Source: Lachnospiraceae bacterium UBA7202 | Lineage (GTDB): Bacteria > Bacillota > Clostridia > Lachnospirales > Lachnospiraceae | Direction of reading: 5' to 3' | DNA: 64,000 bases | Assembly (NCBI GenBank): GCA_002490705.1 | Contig: DKUO01000043.1 | Coordinates: forward strand, 62,001-126,000 | In this document: piece after piece, positions 1 through 9,294 of the stretch | Layout: the number at the start of each line of letters is the position of its first letter | How positions within the stretch are numbered: position 1 is the stretch's first letter | Position numbers and translations under genes: made by a program | The notes under the pieces: model-generated | Databases searched by the model: none | Seen by the model: only the letters and a program-made list of their open reading frames with translations | What the model was told of the DNA's origin: nothing

Positions 1-121
1 GACTCGCAAGTCCACTCTTTATCTCAGTAATCATTATTGATTCTTAGGGTATTATAGCACCCTTTTTCTCTCATTGCAAGCGTTTTCTTTCCCATGCCGC
101 CACAGGCCGCACTATCCGCAT

Positions 122-150
122 TTGACAGGAAAACGGATTTCTATTACTCT
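122..150 (+). promoter_or_regulatory. possible promoter of the DUF6020 gene
   Basis: TTGACA at 122-127 is followed after 17 bases by TACTCT at 145-150, a weak -10. A G-rich ribosome binding site (GGGGGAA) sits about 8 bases before the ATG at 189. The rest of bases 1-188 holds no gene that I can support. Confidence 0.3.
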
Positions 151-188
151 ATTCTATAAGCAGTTTACTATTTGGGGGAAAACGAAAC

Positions 189-2012
189 ATGACCAACAAA
201 CCGGATCGCATTTTACTGTCCCACTTATTCCAGAGCTTTGTCACCACCTGGGCTTTGATGAAGGCGTCCCGCATGGAGCCGGGCAATATCCTGACCTTTG
301 TCTTTTTCCTTCTGGTGTTCTTCTTCTACCGGCACGTAAACCGCCGCATGAACCTTTTACAGCTTTCCAACCGTGTGGCCCTCGTCACCGCGGTTCTCTT
401 TACGCTTCTGTATATGCTGGTGGACTATCCCCACTACGTTGAACTGCTCACAAGCCGGCTGTACCGCGCCGGCATTCTTGTCATTATCTTTACCGGCTTT
501 GTCTGCCTGTTTTACTATCTGCTGCATTTTTTGTATTCTTATGCCTGCAACAGGGACAGACTGTACCAAGTTCTGCTCACGCGCTATCAGGATGTGCCCT
601 ATTTTCATAACAGCCGTTACAAAAAGTTGTCCGTCTGCCTTGCGGCGGTGATCAACTTTATTCGCAGCCATACGGCCTTCTGCGCCTTTCTGGCCTGTCT
701 GGCCGGCTGGTTCCCCTACTATCTTTATCAGTATCCGGGCATCATGACGCCGGACAGCATCAACCAGCTGGAACAGATTTTGGGAGTTGTCTCCTATTCT
801 AACCACCACCCGTGGGTCCATACGCTGGTATTCGGTTTCTTTTACCGCATCGGTTTTGCGCTGACAAAGGATATGGTCATTGCCGTATCCGTTTACACCC
901 TTTTTCAAATGTGCCTTCTGGCCGGCAGCATAGCGTTTTTCATCTCCACACTGCGCGCCCACAGAATCAGGCCCTTTGTCCTTCTTCTGATCACGGCTTT
1001 CTACGCCCTGATCCCTTACCATGCCGTTTTTTCCGTCACCGTATGGAAAGATATCCCTTTCGCCGCAGCGGTGCTGTTTTTCGGCTGTTCCATCCTGCGC
1101 CTGTCGGTGCAGGATCGCATAAATTTTAAAAATCTGTCCGTATTTTTTCTGTCCGGTCTTGCGATATGTCTTTTCCGCTCCAACGGATGGTATGCTTTTC
1201 TGCTTGCCCTGCCGTTTCTGCTTTTCGGCTTCCGACGCAAAGCAAAATATGTCTATCCACCGTTACTTGCCGCTCTTCTTCTGGCCGCGGTTGTCAGATA
1301 TCCGGTCATGCGGGCTTGTCACGTGGAGCCGCCCGATTTCATCGAATCCGTCTGCATTCCCATGCAGCAAATCACAGCCGTTATTTGTAACGACAGATAT
1401 CTCACGGAGGAGGAGCAGTCCCTGATCGAGCAGGTGGTGGACCTGACCTATATCCATGAGCTCTACAATCCCACCTTTGCCGACAACATCAAAGAGCTCG
1501 TCCGGGCCGGAAATCAGGACTATCTGGTGGAACACAAAATGGAATTTTTGAAGCTCTGGGCCGAGCTGGGGCTTCGCTATCCCATGGACTATGTGACCGC
1601 CTATGTGAACCAGACTTACGGTTACTGGTATCCCGACTCCTTCTATCTGGTGGCGGAGGCGGAGGGCGTCAGCGCCACGGATCTGGGCGTCTCCCACAGA
1701 CCGCTGATCGGCGGCCCCCTTGTCATTAAGGCTAAGGAAATTGCGATCAAGCTCGGCAGCATGGTGCCCATTTACGGTACTCTTTGGAGCATGGGCGTCG
1801 CCTGCTGGATCATGATATTCGGCATCAGCGTTGTGATCATCCGAAAGGAGTACCACAAGCTCATCTGTTATCTGCCAAGCGTGGCTTTGCTTCTCACCGT
1901 ACTGGCCGCCACTCCCGTGGCAACCGAGTTTCGCTATGTCTATTTCATGGTACTCAGCCTGCCCTTCTATCTGATCACCGCCATCCTTCCCGATCTGCGC
2001 GCCGAAAATTAA
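189..2012 (+). CDS. DUF6020 family polytopic membrane protein
   Basis: A 607-residue integral membrane protein with roughly a dozen hydrophobic segments spread over its length. A large non-membrane stretch lies at about residues 375-510, before the last two or three membrane segments. The overall build (long N-terminal membrane bundle, YPGIMTPDSINQLEQ motif near residue 180, late soluble loop) matches DUF6020, a family common in Lachnospiraceae that resembles membrane glycosyltransferases in topology. Its biochemical role is unknown. The gene stands alone on the plus strand, convergent with the permease gene at 2100-3440, and the two share a terminator. The start at 189 is backed by a G-rich Shine-Dalgarno. 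A role in cell-surface polysaccharide or lipid-linked sugar transfer is possible but is inference only. Confidence 0.8.
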   Translation: MTNKPDRILLSHLFQSFVTTWALMKASRMEPGNILTFVFFLLVFFFYRHVNRRMNLLQLSNRVALVTAVLFTLLYMLVDYPHYVELLTSRLYRAGILVIIFTGFVCLFYYLLHFLYSYACNRDRLYQVLLTRYQDVPYFHNSRYKKLSVCLAAVINFIRSHTAFCAFLACLAGWFPYYLYQYPGIMTPDSINQLEQILGVVSYSNHHPWVHTLVFGFFYRIGFALTKDMVIAVSVYTLFQMCLLAGSIAFFISTLRAHRIRPFVLLLITAFYALIPYHAVFSVTVWKDIPFAAAVLFFGCSILRLSVQDRINFKNLSVFFLSGLAICLFRSNGWYAFLLALPFLLFGFRRKAKYVYPPLLAALLLAAVVRYPVMRACHVEPPDFIESVCIPMQQITAVICNDRYLTEEEQSLIEQVVDLTYIHELYNPTFADNIKELVRAGNQDYLVEHKMEFLKLWAELGLRYPMDYVTAYVNQTYGYWYPDSFYLVAEAEGVSATDLGVSHRPLIGGPLVIKAKEIAIKLGSMVPIYGTLWSMGVACWIMIFGISVVIIRKEYHKLICYLPSVALLLTVLAATPVATEFRYVYFMVLSLPFYLITAILPDLRAEN

Positions 2013-2032
2013 TAACATTTGCTATTTATATC

Positions 2033-2071
2033 AAAAAGCCCCGCAGAAGACACCTCTTCTTTGGGGCTTTT
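2033..2071. terminator. bidirectional intrinsic terminator
   Basis: AAAAAGCCCC (2033-2042) pairs with GGGGCTTTT (2063-2071) and the stem extends inwards through GCAGAAGA/TCTTCTTT. A-tract on one side and T-tract on the other let it end both the plus-strand DUF6020 gene and the minus-strand permease gene. Confidence 0.85.
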
Positions 2072-2099
2072 CCGTATCTGTATCTGTATGCGTTTCCGT

Positions 2100-3440
2100 T
2101 TACACAAGGAACAGGGATAAAACAAAGACAATGATCAGGGTCGTTACGCCCATGACTGCGGTCACACCCGTCTGGCACTTATAAGCCGCTTTCGTATCCA
2201 TATCCGAGAACTGCGACACCACCCAGAAGTAGGAATCGTTTGCATGAGATACCGTCATGGAACCTGCGCCGATCGCCATGATAACCAAAACTTTCGCGAT
2301 AGGGCTGGTGAATCCCAATGCGCCCATCATGGGAGCAATCATGGCCGACGTGGTGATCATGGCAACCGTAGACGCGCCCATGGCCGTCTTTAAGAGCGCC
2401 GCAATCACAAACGGCAGTACAACGCCGATGCCAAGGCCCAGCATGGAGCCGCTGAGTGCGTCCGCAATCGGCAGCTGCTGTAAAATTGCGCCGAAGGAAC
2501 CGCCCGCACCGGTAATCGCCAGTATCCCGGCAGAGTTGGTCACACCCTCTGTGATCCACTTTAATGTATTCTCCTTCTCCGATTTCGGAATCAGGGTCAT
2601 CGCCAAAAATACGCCCAGAATCAGTGCAATCACCGGATTACCCACGAAGGAGACGATCATCTTAAACACGCCGCTCCCAAAAGGTGCGCTGGGAAAATCA
2701 CCGATGGATTTTAAGGCAATCAGAATGATCGGCAGAAGAATCGGGGAAAAGCTGTGCAAAGTACCCGGGAGCTTGCCGTATTTCTGTTGCAGTTCTTCCA
2801 CCGTATATTCCGGGTTCGCCGGAATATCAATCTTACTTGCCACCTTCTTTGCATAGAGAATCGCCACCAGCGTCACCGGAATGGAAATCAGAAGACCTAC
2901 CAGAATCGTCAATCCCAAATCCGCTTCCAGTGTTCCCGCCATTGCGATCGGGCCGGGTGTGGGCGGCACCAGGCAATGTGTTGCGTACAAACCGCCGGAA
3001 AGCGCCGTCGCCATCACTGCCAGAGACACATTACTTTGGCTTGCGAGCGCTCTGGAGATAGGACTTAAAATTACAAAACCGGAGTCACAGAATACCGGAA
3101 TACCTGTCACATAGCCGGTAAGTCCCATGGTAAGCACACTCTTATCCTTGCCCACCACCTTGAGAATACTGTTTGCCATCGTGAGCGCGGCGCCTGTCTT
3201 CTCCAGAATCGTACCGATAATCGTACCTGCCAGAATCACGATACCGATACTGGCCAGAATGTTTCCGAACCCATTCTTGACCGTCGTGATCACATCTTCC
3301 GTGGGAATGCCACAGACAAGGCCGACTGCCACTGCGACCACCACCAACACCAGAAACGGATGTTGGTCGAACTTTGAGATTGCGACCACCATAGCTACAA
3401 CAGCCAACACGATAACCGCAAACATGAAAACAGCTGACAT
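2100..3440 (-). CDS. GntP-family permease, probably for glycerate or a related sugar acid
   Basis: This 446-residue, highly hydrophobic protein has the length and about 12-14 membrane segments of the gluconate:H+ symporter (GntP) family. Family-like stretches include TGIPVFCDSGFVI near residue 115, PPTPGPIAMAG near residue 170 and SHANDSYFWVVS near residue 405. It is the last gene of the cluster glycerate kinase - MBL hydrolase - permease, which lies beside a CdaR-type regulator. That context points to glycerate uptake rather than gluconate uptake (inference), since no gluconate kinase is nearby. An AAGGAGG-type site precedes the ATG at 3440, and a 92-base gap separates it from the hydrolase gene. 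The exact substrate cannot be read from sequence. Confidence 0.9.
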   Translation of the reverse strand: MSAVFMFAVIVLAVVAMVVAISKFDQHPFLVLVVVAVAVGLVCGIPTEDVITTVKNGFGNILASIGIVILAGTIIGTILEKTGAALTMANSILKVVGKDKSVLTMGLTGYVTGIPVFCDSGFVILSPISRALASQSNVSLAVMATALSGGLYATHCLVPPTPGPIAMAGTLEADLGLTILVGLLISIPVTLVAILYAKKVASKIDIPANPEYTVEELQQKYGKLPGTLHSFSPILLPIILIALKSIGDFPSAPFGSGVFKMIVSFVGNPVIALILGVFLAMTLIPKSEKENTLKWITEGVTNSAGILAITGAGGSFGAILQQLPIADALSGSMLGLGIGVVLPFVIAALLKTAMGASTVAMITTSAMIAPMMGALGFTSPIAKVLVIMAIGAGSMTVSHANDSYFWVVSQFSDMDTKAAYKCQTGVTAVMGVTTLIIVFVLSLFLV

Positions 3441-3532
3441 ACTATCACCCTCCTTTTGATAACTTATGCCCTTTGGACACTTAATAGAATCTATCAGAAA
3501 AGGATACGCTCCTTCTCTTTCCTGTTAAAAAA

Positions 3533-4363
3533 CTATGGCAAGAAAATACAGTCTCCCGCCTTCAAATGAGAATACGCCACCCCGTCCCCGCACTGTGAAA
3601 GACGGCTCTGCGCGGTATCGCCCGTACAATGGTTGAAGCCCACAGTCGCAATCCCCATATCCTTCAGGATTCTCATGGTTTCCAAAAGTCTTTCCTCATC
3701 CGCTTCCACCAGATGGGATCCGCCGAAGACCGCATACACCGGCTGTCCGAAACGCTCCCGCACGCTCTCGATCATATTTAAGATTCCCGGATGGCTGCAC
3801 CCAACGATCATGACAAGACCCTTTTCGCTCTCCAACACCAGACATACCTCATCCGGAAACGCATCCGTTACCATGCCCTCTTTTGTCTGTCTGACAAACC
3901 GGGACGGCGCCTTCTCAAACTCATAAAACCGTTTGAATCCGCCCACCACATAACATCCCTTATTCAGCGTCTCTAAGCCCTCACAAATCCGATGCTCTAT
4001 GCCTTTTTCCGAAAGGAGCTCCTCCCCAAAGCCACAGCCCAGATAGGCATACTTTCCGCCCTCGCAGGCATACTTCTCCTCAAAAAACTGCGGTCCTGTT
4101 ACGAGCGGCGCCAAAACGCCGTGATCCATCATATCGGGATAACCGCCCGCGTGATCGTAGTGGCTGTGACTCAATACGACATAATCCACATCCTTCAAAG
4201 ACACGTGCATCTTCTCCGCATTCTTTCTGGCTGCGCTTCCCGCGCTACAGTCAAAGAGAATTTTCACCTTTTCCGTCTCAACCATAAAGGATAACCCATG
4301 CTCCGCAATCAGCGCCCTGTTCTGCGAAAGATTATTTTCCAACAATGTGCGTAAAACAATCAT
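3533..4363 (-). CDS. MBL-fold metallo-hydrolase (COG1237-like)
   Basis: 276 residues of the metallo-beta-lactamase fold. The metal-binding HSHYDHAGG motif is at about residues 65-73, GCSHPGI (about residue 187) supplies a further metal histidine, and GGSHL and GFNHCTGD follow. The pattern fits the group annotated as dihydropterin/ribofuranosyl-aminobenzene phosphate synthase-like hydrolases, which is a poorly characterised cluster in bacteria. It sits 21 bases downstream of the glycerate kinase gene and is surely cotranscribed with it. Its place in a glycerate operon suggests a hydrolase acting on a related metabolite or by-product (inference). No signal peptide is visible, so it should be cytoplasmic. 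Confidence 0.85.
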   Translation of the reverse strand: MIVLRTLLENNLSQNRALIAEHGLSFMVETEKVKILFDCSAGSAARKNAEKMHVSLKDVDYVVLSHSHYDHAGGYPDMMDHGVLAPLVTGPQFFEEKYACEGGKYAYLGCGFGEELLSEKGIEHRICEGLETLNKGCYVVGGFKRFYEFEKAPSRFVRQTKEGMVTDAFPDEVCLVLESEKGLVMIVGCSHPGILNMIESVRERFGQPVYAVFGGSHLVEADEERLLETMRILKDMGIATVGFNHCTGDTAQSRLSQCGDGVAYSHLKAGDCIFLP

Positions 4364-4384
4364 TTTTCTTTATTCCTCCTTCTC

Positions 4385-5617
4385 TCAGCGTCTGATCAAA
4401 AGCACCGCCACATCGTTTACATTGGTGCCTGTCGCGCCAGTGACAATCAAACCGTCCGTCCTTTTCAACGCGTGATAGGCATCGTTATCCTGTAACACTT
4501 CGTAAATGGATATCCCCTGTTTTGCAAGCTTCCCCTTCGTAAACCCATCGCAGTATCCGCCTGCCGCGTCAGTAGGGCCGTCCGTCCCGTCACTTCCCAC
4601 ACTGAACACCGCCGTATTTTCCAATCCCGCAATACCCTCTGCCGCCGCAAGTGCCAGCTCCTGATTCCTGCCGCCTTTTCCATTGCCGGTCAAATGCACT
4701 ACCGTCTCTCCACCGGCAATAAAAGCCAAACTTTTTTCCGTATGTTGATGGCTTTTCGCGATCGCGGAGAGAAAGCGCCCGGCCTCTCTGGCCTCACAGG
4801 AAAGCTGATCCGTCAGAACAATCGGTTCATACCCCAATTTCTCACAGGCTGCCGCCGCCGCTCTGCACAAATCAGACACACTGCCCGTGATCTGCGTTTC
4901 CACATTGGCAAGGGCCTTCGGCGTTTCCTGCCGCAAAAGCGCCCTCGCTTTCTCTGAAAGCCGAAGCTCATATTTTCCGGCAATGGCAAGAGCCTCCTCA
5001 CAGGTGGAGGAATCGGGATAGGCCGGGCCGGAGGCAATCATGTCAAGGGGATCGCCCAAAATATCGCTCAACACAATGCTGAATACATGCGCCGGCGCAC
5101 AAGCCTGCGCAAACCGTCCTCCCTTGACCGCAGAAAGCCGTTTGCGAATCGTATTCATCTCCACGATATCCGCACCGCAGGCCAAAAGCTGTCTGGTGAT
5201 ATCCTGAAGCTCCTCCCCGCTCACTAACGGTTTTTCAAACAGGGCCGAACCACCTCCAGAAAGCAGGAAAATCACCTCATCCTCTGCTGTTGCCCGCTCT
5301 ACCAGATTGAGAGCCGCCTGTGTGGCCGAAAAGGAATTTTCGTCCGGTACCGGATGCCCTGCCTCATAACACAGTACCTTGGGGATCTCTCCCTTCACAT
5401 GTTCATACTTTGTCACCACCACGCCGGCTTCCAGCTTATCCTGCAAAATTTCTGCCGCCGCTTTCCCCATCTGCCATCCTGCCTTGCCCACGGCAACCAA
5501 ATAGATTTTACCCGGACCGAAGGTTCTGCCTTGCAGTGCCTTAGCCACAGCCTCATCCGGCAGCACTGCCTGAATTGATTTTTGAATGATCTGATTCGTC
5601 TCTTCCCGTAATGTCAT
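4385..5617 (-). CDS. glycerate 2-kinase, MOFRL (type II) family
   Basis: About 410 residues, with an N-terminal DUF4147 domain (VAVGKAGWQMG near the start, LLSGGGSALFEKP in the first third) and a C-terminal MOFRL domain (GGETVVHLTGNGKGGRNQE, then SDGTDGPTDAAGG). Family enzymes phosphorylate D-glycerate to 2-phosphoglycerate for entry into lower glycolysis. The ATG at 5617 is preferred over an in-frame upstream start at 5647 because AAGGAGGG lies six bases before it. The gene is the first of a kinase - hydrolase - permease operon directly downstream of the CdaR-like regulator gene. Confidence 0.93.
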   Translation of the reverse strand: MTLREETNQIIQKSIQAVLPDEAVAKALQGRTFGPGKIYLVAVGKAGWQMGKAAAEILQDKLEAGVVVTKYEHVKGEIPKVLCYEAGHPVPDENSFSATQAALNLVERATAEDEVIFLLSGGGSALFEKPLVSGEELQDITRQLLACGADIVEMNTIRKRLSAVKGGRFAQACAPAHVFSIVLSDILGDPLDMIASGPAYPDSSTCEEALAIAGKYELRLSEKARALLRQETPKALANVETQITGSVSDLCRAAAAACEKLGYEPIVLTDQLSCEAREAGRFLSAIAKSHQHTEKSLAFIAGGETVVHLTGNGKGGRNQELALAAAEGIAGLENTAVFSVGSDGTDGPTDAAGGYCDGFTKGKLAKQGISIYEVLQDNDAYHALKRTDGLIVTGATGTNVNDVAVLLIRR

Positions 5618-5682
5618 GCCAGCCCTCCTTATCAGATATACCATCACCTGCCATTTGTATATTTTTACTAATAAAATTTAAA

Positions 5683-5768
5683 AAAAGAAGATTTTTTTGT
5701 AATCTTCTTTTAAAATACTACATATCTACCGCATTGTATATGTTACAGCAGACATATATCTTATTATA
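5683..5768 (-). promoter_or_regulatory. glycerate operon promoter region with two inverted repeats
   Basis: On the minus strand a TATAAT -10 lies at 5768-5763 without a good -35, as expected for an activated promoter. Just downstream is ATATGT-N8-ACATAT (5738-5757). Further on an 11-bp AT-only inverted repeat (5683-5693 with 5701-5711) is followed by a T-run, which could be a weak terminator of the regulator gene or an attenuator. CdaR binding here is inference. Confidence 0.4.
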
Positions 5769-5796
5769 TTTTTGTTTCGCAGAACATCCATCAATA

Positions 5797-6960
5797 TCAA
5801 GTGAAGCTTCGCTGCCCGATGCCCGTTGTTTGATTCAGTGTACGGTAAAACTGTAGCGCCATGTAATACACAGCCGCTCCAACCGGTGTTCGGATATCCC
5901 TTCCGTTTAAAGTCTCCATTTTTCTCAGCTTATACTGAATCGTATTTTTATGCATATAAAGTCTCTCTGACATCCTTGTTAAAGAGCCGTCTTCCTCAAC
6001 AAATACCTCAATCAGCTTCATATAAGCGTCCAGCTCATCCTCACCGATTCCCGGAAAAAGCCTGTTTAAATACTCCACCTGAGCCTCCGCGGTCACATCC
6101 TGTAAAAAAAGCTCCACATACAAATCCTTATAAAAAATAATATCCGCCAGTCCGCCCGCCTCCGCCGCGCGCTCTGCCTCCTTGCAGATCTGATTGATAT
6201 GGATGCTTCCACCGTCCACGGAGTCAATCCCAATCACAACACGTTCTCCGTATTTCTCCTGCAAAAGCCTTTGTATACTCTCCGCCGTCTTTCTGATTTT
6301 CTCATCGTTGCAGGCTTCCACCAGACAAATCTGCCTGGGCGGCTCCCGCAGATAAAGAATTTCTTCCCGCTCCGCATAATGGCGCACGGCCGCTTCCATC
6401 TCTTCCAACCGTCTCTGCCCTTCCTGCGTGGCAGAGAGCAGGGAATAACGCACAAAACGAATCACCATACCCCGCCTCGGCTTCATAATATCAATGCCAA
6501 TCTGTCCGCCGCGCTCTACAAATCCCCTGTCATAAAACGCACCTGATCTGCCAATCCACTCCTCGATAAAACGATATCTAACACGTCTGTCGTATACTTG
6601 ATGGGCTTTTAGCCGGCTGTCCTCCACCATAATTTCCGTCATCCGGCGCACAATATTCCCATACCCCGCCACACGCTCCTTATCTCCGGTAATCCCCACC
6701 ACGCCCACAATTTCATCCCGAATCGTGATAGGCAGATTGATGCCCTTCTTTGTGGTTGAATTCTCCATCTCCTCCGTGATGTACAGCTCCGGAAGTTTTT
6801 CCTCAATAATACGTCTGGCTCCCGTGTGAAGCGTTCCGAGGCGGGCCCTGTCCGTACTGGCTACAATATAGCCCTCCTGATCCATAAAGTTAATGTGCTC
6901 ATGAATTTCCCGGCCAATTTCTTCTACGATAGATTGCGCTGCGGTCTGCGAAATGTACAT
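5797..6960 (-). CDS. CdaR/PucR-type sugar-diacid regulator
   Basis: 387 residues. The N-terminal 130 residues match the putative sugar-diacid recognition domain: YISQTAAQSIVEEIG at the start and GVVGITGDKERV near residue 87. The C-terminus carries the HTH_30 (PucR-type) domain with MSERLYMHKNTIQYKLRKME near residue 340. Proteins of this family activate glycerate, glucarate or galactarate genes when they sense the acid. It lies immediately upstream of the glycerate kinase operon on the same strand, so it most likely controls that operon. A promoter with TATAAT sits just before it, overlapping the end of the preceding HlyD-like gene. Confidence 0.9.
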   Translation of the reverse strand: MYISQTAAQSIVEEIGREIHEHINFMDQEGYIVASTDRARLGTLHTGARRIIEEKLPELYITEEMENSTTKKGINLPITIRDEIVGVVGITGDKERVAGYGNIVRRMTEIMVEDSRLKAHQVYDRRVRYRFIEEWIGRSGAFYDRGFVERGGQIGIDIMKPRRGMVIRFVRYSLLSATQEGQRRLEEMEAAVRHYAEREEILYLREPPRQICLVEACNDEKIRKTAESIQRLLQEKYGERVVIGIDSVDGGSIHINQICKEAERAAEAGGLADIIFYKDLYVELFLQDVTAEAQVEYLNRLFPGIGEDELDAYMKLIEVFVEEDGSLTRMSERLYMHKNTIQYKLRKMETLNGRDIRTPVGAAVYYMALQFYRTLNQTTGIGQRSFT

Positions 6961-6978
6961 AACGGTCTCCTTTGCCCC

Positions 6979-7007
6979 ATTATAGCATGTTTCACCGCTC
7001 CCTACAA
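6979..7007 (-). promoter_or_regulatory. promoter of the CdaR-like regulator gene
   Basis: Minus strand TTGTAG (7007-7002), 17-base spacer, TATAAT (6984-6979). It overlaps the stop codon of the upstream HlyD-like gene and leaves a very short leader before the ATG at 6960, where AAAGGAGA is the ribosome binding site. Confidence 0.6.
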
Positions 7008-8360
7008 TCCACCGCTTTCACTCGCCCACTCCTTGACGGCGATCCCGTTTTCCAGCTCCTTGTCGCTCTCCGTCACAATCTTCATATCGCCCGAGAGCAG
7101 CTCGTCCGCAATGGCCGCAAAATCCTCATTCTGATCCAGAAGCCGCACCGTCAGACTCCTCACACTGATCTCCGTGCCGAGAATCCCCTTCTTTTCCTCC
7201 AGAACATAAACGCATTTGCCGCCCTCGTCATGCAGCGCCTTTAACGGGACAACGTAATCGTAAATCTCCGAGGTGGAAGTCACCTCCATGATTCCTTCCG
7301 TACATCCCCTGCCGACGCCCGCATCCAGGTAGATTTTCACCGTATAGGCGCCGTTCTCCTGCACAATGGAATCCACCGTCTCTGCCGCCTCCTCGGAACT
7401 GCCCGGAAAGCGCAGCCGCACGTGATCGCCCGTATGCAGCATGGATTTCTGATCCGGTGTAATCACCGTAGAAAACAGCAGGCCGCTCTCATCATCGGCA
7501 TACCGTATCACCGCCTCTGAGCCCATCCGCATGCCGGACTGTAGCATAACCTCCAGCACCGTTCCCTCATCTTCTGCCGTCACCCTGCCCTCGTTCTGGG
7601 AAAGCGCCGTCAGCAGTGCAATCCTCTCCTGCCTCTCTCTTGCCTCTCCGGCGCCGGAAACCCCAAGCGCAAGTCCGCTCTCCGCCGCGCTCTGGGCACG
7701 TCTGGCATCCTCAATGTTTCTGTCCGCCTGTCTTACCGCCTTTTCCTTTTCCAGCTGCACATCCTCGATCACCCGCTTTTTCTCCGCAATCTCCCTGTCA
7801 AGCCGCAGCCGCTCATCCGCCCACGCAATCCAGATTTCATCGGAGGCATCCTCCTCGGGAATACGGAATATATGCGTATCCAGATCTTCCATAAGCTCTT
7901 CCAGCTTCTTCGTCTCCTCCGCAATTTTTCTGTCCAATTCCGTTACACTCATGTCGTAATCTTCCTGCGCCCGAACCGTGTTCGTAGCCGCATCCCGCCG
8001 TCTGGTCTGCTCCTGTGCCTGCCATGCCTGCTCCTGCGCTTCCAGCTCGGCAAGCTGCGTCAAAAGATCGTCCATATCGGCCTCGTAGAGAACCGTCCCT
8101 GCCTCCATTCTGTCTCCCGCCGTCACGCACACCTTTTTGACCAGCAGCCCTTCCAGCCCGGTAACCGCCTGCGAATTGACAGCCTCCACCGTTCCGTCCA
8201 CCTGTAATTTCTTTTGAATGGAGGCGGCGGACGGATTCATCCAACGAATCTGCGGCATTCTGTTGACATAGACCATTCTTGACACAAATGTCATAATCAA
8301 CATGAGCGCCATAAAGGCCGCAAAACCTTTCCACAATTTTTTCTTTGATGCTATCTCCAT
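7002..8360 (-). CDS. HlyD/periplasmic-adaptor-like membrane protein
   Basis: 452 residues. One N-terminal membrane anchor (about residues 10-30) is followed by a beta half-motif with LQVDGTVEAVNSQAV and a lipoyl-like VCVTAGDRMEAGTVLYEAD. A long charged helical hairpin spans about residues 95-240, then come the second half-motif (EGRVTAEDEGTVLEV) and a beta-barrel region. This is the layout of membrane-fusion/adaptor proteins of RND and MacAB-type exporters. No RND pump or MacB-type ATPase is nearby. Instead the gene is last in an operon with a solute-binding lipoprotein and two ABC importer permeases. Its partner is therefore unclear and it may join an unusual trans-envelope assembly (inference). 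Confidence 0.8.
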   Translation of the reverse strand: MEIASKKKLWKGFAAFMALMLIMTFVSRMVYVNRMPQIRWMNPSAASIQKKLQVDGTVEAVNSQAVTGLEGLLVKKVCVTAGDRMEAGTVLYEADMDDLLTQLAELEAQEQAWQAQEQTRRRDAATNTVRAQEDYDMSVTELDRKIAEETKKLEELMEDLDTHIFRIPEEDASDEIWIAWADERLRLDREIAEKKRVIEDVQLEKEKAVRQADRNIEDARRAQSAAESGLALGVSGAGEARERQERIALLTALSQNEGRVTAEDEGTVLEVMLQSGMRMGSEAVIRYADDESGLLFSTVITPDQKSMLHTGDHVRLRFPGSSEEAAETVDSIVQENGAYTVKIYLDAGVGRGCTEGIMEVTSTSEIYDYVVPLKALHDEGGKCVYVLEEKKGILGTEISVRSLTVRLLDQNEDFAAIADELLSGDMKIVTESDKELENGIAVKEWASESGGL

Positions 8361-8388
8361 CCCTGTTTCTCCATTCCGCCCCTGATCT

Positions 8389-9276
8389 TCACGCTTTTAC
8401 TCCGATATAGGCAATGCCCTCTTCCAGCGCGTCCTGTCCCAGCGCAAAGACAAACAGCGCCGGAATCAGCACCACCACCGCCACCGCAAAGGCGAATCCC
8501 GCCTGACTGATCGTAATCTGCGGCAGGTAGAGTGAGAGGGGCCATTTGGCCTGTTCTTCCAAAAACGCCATGGGCTGTTCCACCAGATTCCAATACTCCA
8601 AAAAGCTCAAAACCATGGCCGCCTGTATGCCCATCTTTCCGAGCGGCAGCCCGATCCGTAAAAAAATCTGCAATTCTCCCGCGCCGTCCAGTCTGGCGGC
8701 CTCCAAGATTTCCCCGTCGATCTGGGTAAAGCCCCGGTACATAATAAATACCGGAAATGTGGAAAAGATGGCCGGAAGAATCACCGCCGCAAAGTGATTG
8801 TACAAGTGGAGCTTCTGCAATACAATGTACTGCGGCAGAAGCATCACCTGAAATGGCAAAAGCATCAACACCACATAGAGTCCGAACAAAATATCCCTGC
8901 CGCGAAAGCGAAAGGCAGCAAAGGCCCATGCCGAAGGCAGCCCGACAACCAACTGTCCCCCCAGAATCGCCGCCGTCATACCCACCGTATTCCAGAAAAG
9001 CGTATAAAATGCCGGCGACTCAATCAGAAGTCTGTAAAAATGATCCAATGTCGGATAAAAGGGAAGCAGATGCCATACCGCAAACCCCTTCCCCTCCTCC
9101 AAGATCGGCGACAAAATTTGTTTTATCTCCGCATGATCCATCAGGGAGCCGCCGGGAATCATAAGAAGCGGCGCACAGATGAGGGCCGCCGCCAAAAGGC
9201 AGACCGCCGTGGCCGTCCACGCGCCCCTTTTCTTTTTCCGCATTCTATACCGTTCCCTCATTTTTTCTTTCCTCAT
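8389..9276 (-). CDS. carbohydrate-type ABC transporter permease (MalG-like)
   Basis: 295 residues with six predicted membrane segments and the cytoplasmic EAA loop EAARLDGAGELQIF near residue 192, which contacts the ATPase. The length and loop position match the CUT1 (MalG) permeases. The very basic N-terminus (RMRKKKRG) precedes the first membrane helix. It lies 18 bases after the MalF-like gene and 28 bases before the HlyD-like gene. No ATPase gene is present in the operon, so it probably uses a shared MsmK/MalK-like ATPase encoded elsewhere, which is common for CUT1 systems in Firmicutes (inference). Confidence 0.88.
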   Translation of the reverse strand: MRKEKMRERYRMRKKKRGAWTATAVCLLAAALICAPLLMIPGGSLMDHAEIKQILSPILEEGKGFAVWHLLPFYPTLDHFYRLLIESPAFYTLFWNTVGMTAAILGGQLVVGLPSAWAFAAFRFRGRDILFGLYVVLMLLPFQVMLLPQYIVLQKLHLYNHFAAVILPAIFSTFPVFIMYRGFTQIDGEILEAARLDGAGELQIFLRIGLPLGKMGIQAAMVLSFLEYWNLVEQPMAFLEEQAKWPLSLYLPQITISQAGFAFAVAVVVLIPALFVFALGQDALEEGIAYIGVKA

Positions 9277-9294
9277 ACCGCTTTCATGCCCGTT

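Noticed and set aside
3496..3522. Imperfect hairpin between the MBL and GntP genes
   Set aside because: AGAAAAGGA/TCCTTCTCT pairing is weak and has only a short T-rich tail. It may modulate expression but I cannot support a terminator.
5683..5711. Reading the AT-only hairpin as a firm terminator
   Set aside because: All-A/T stem is too weak for a confident call, so it is described only as part of the promoter region.
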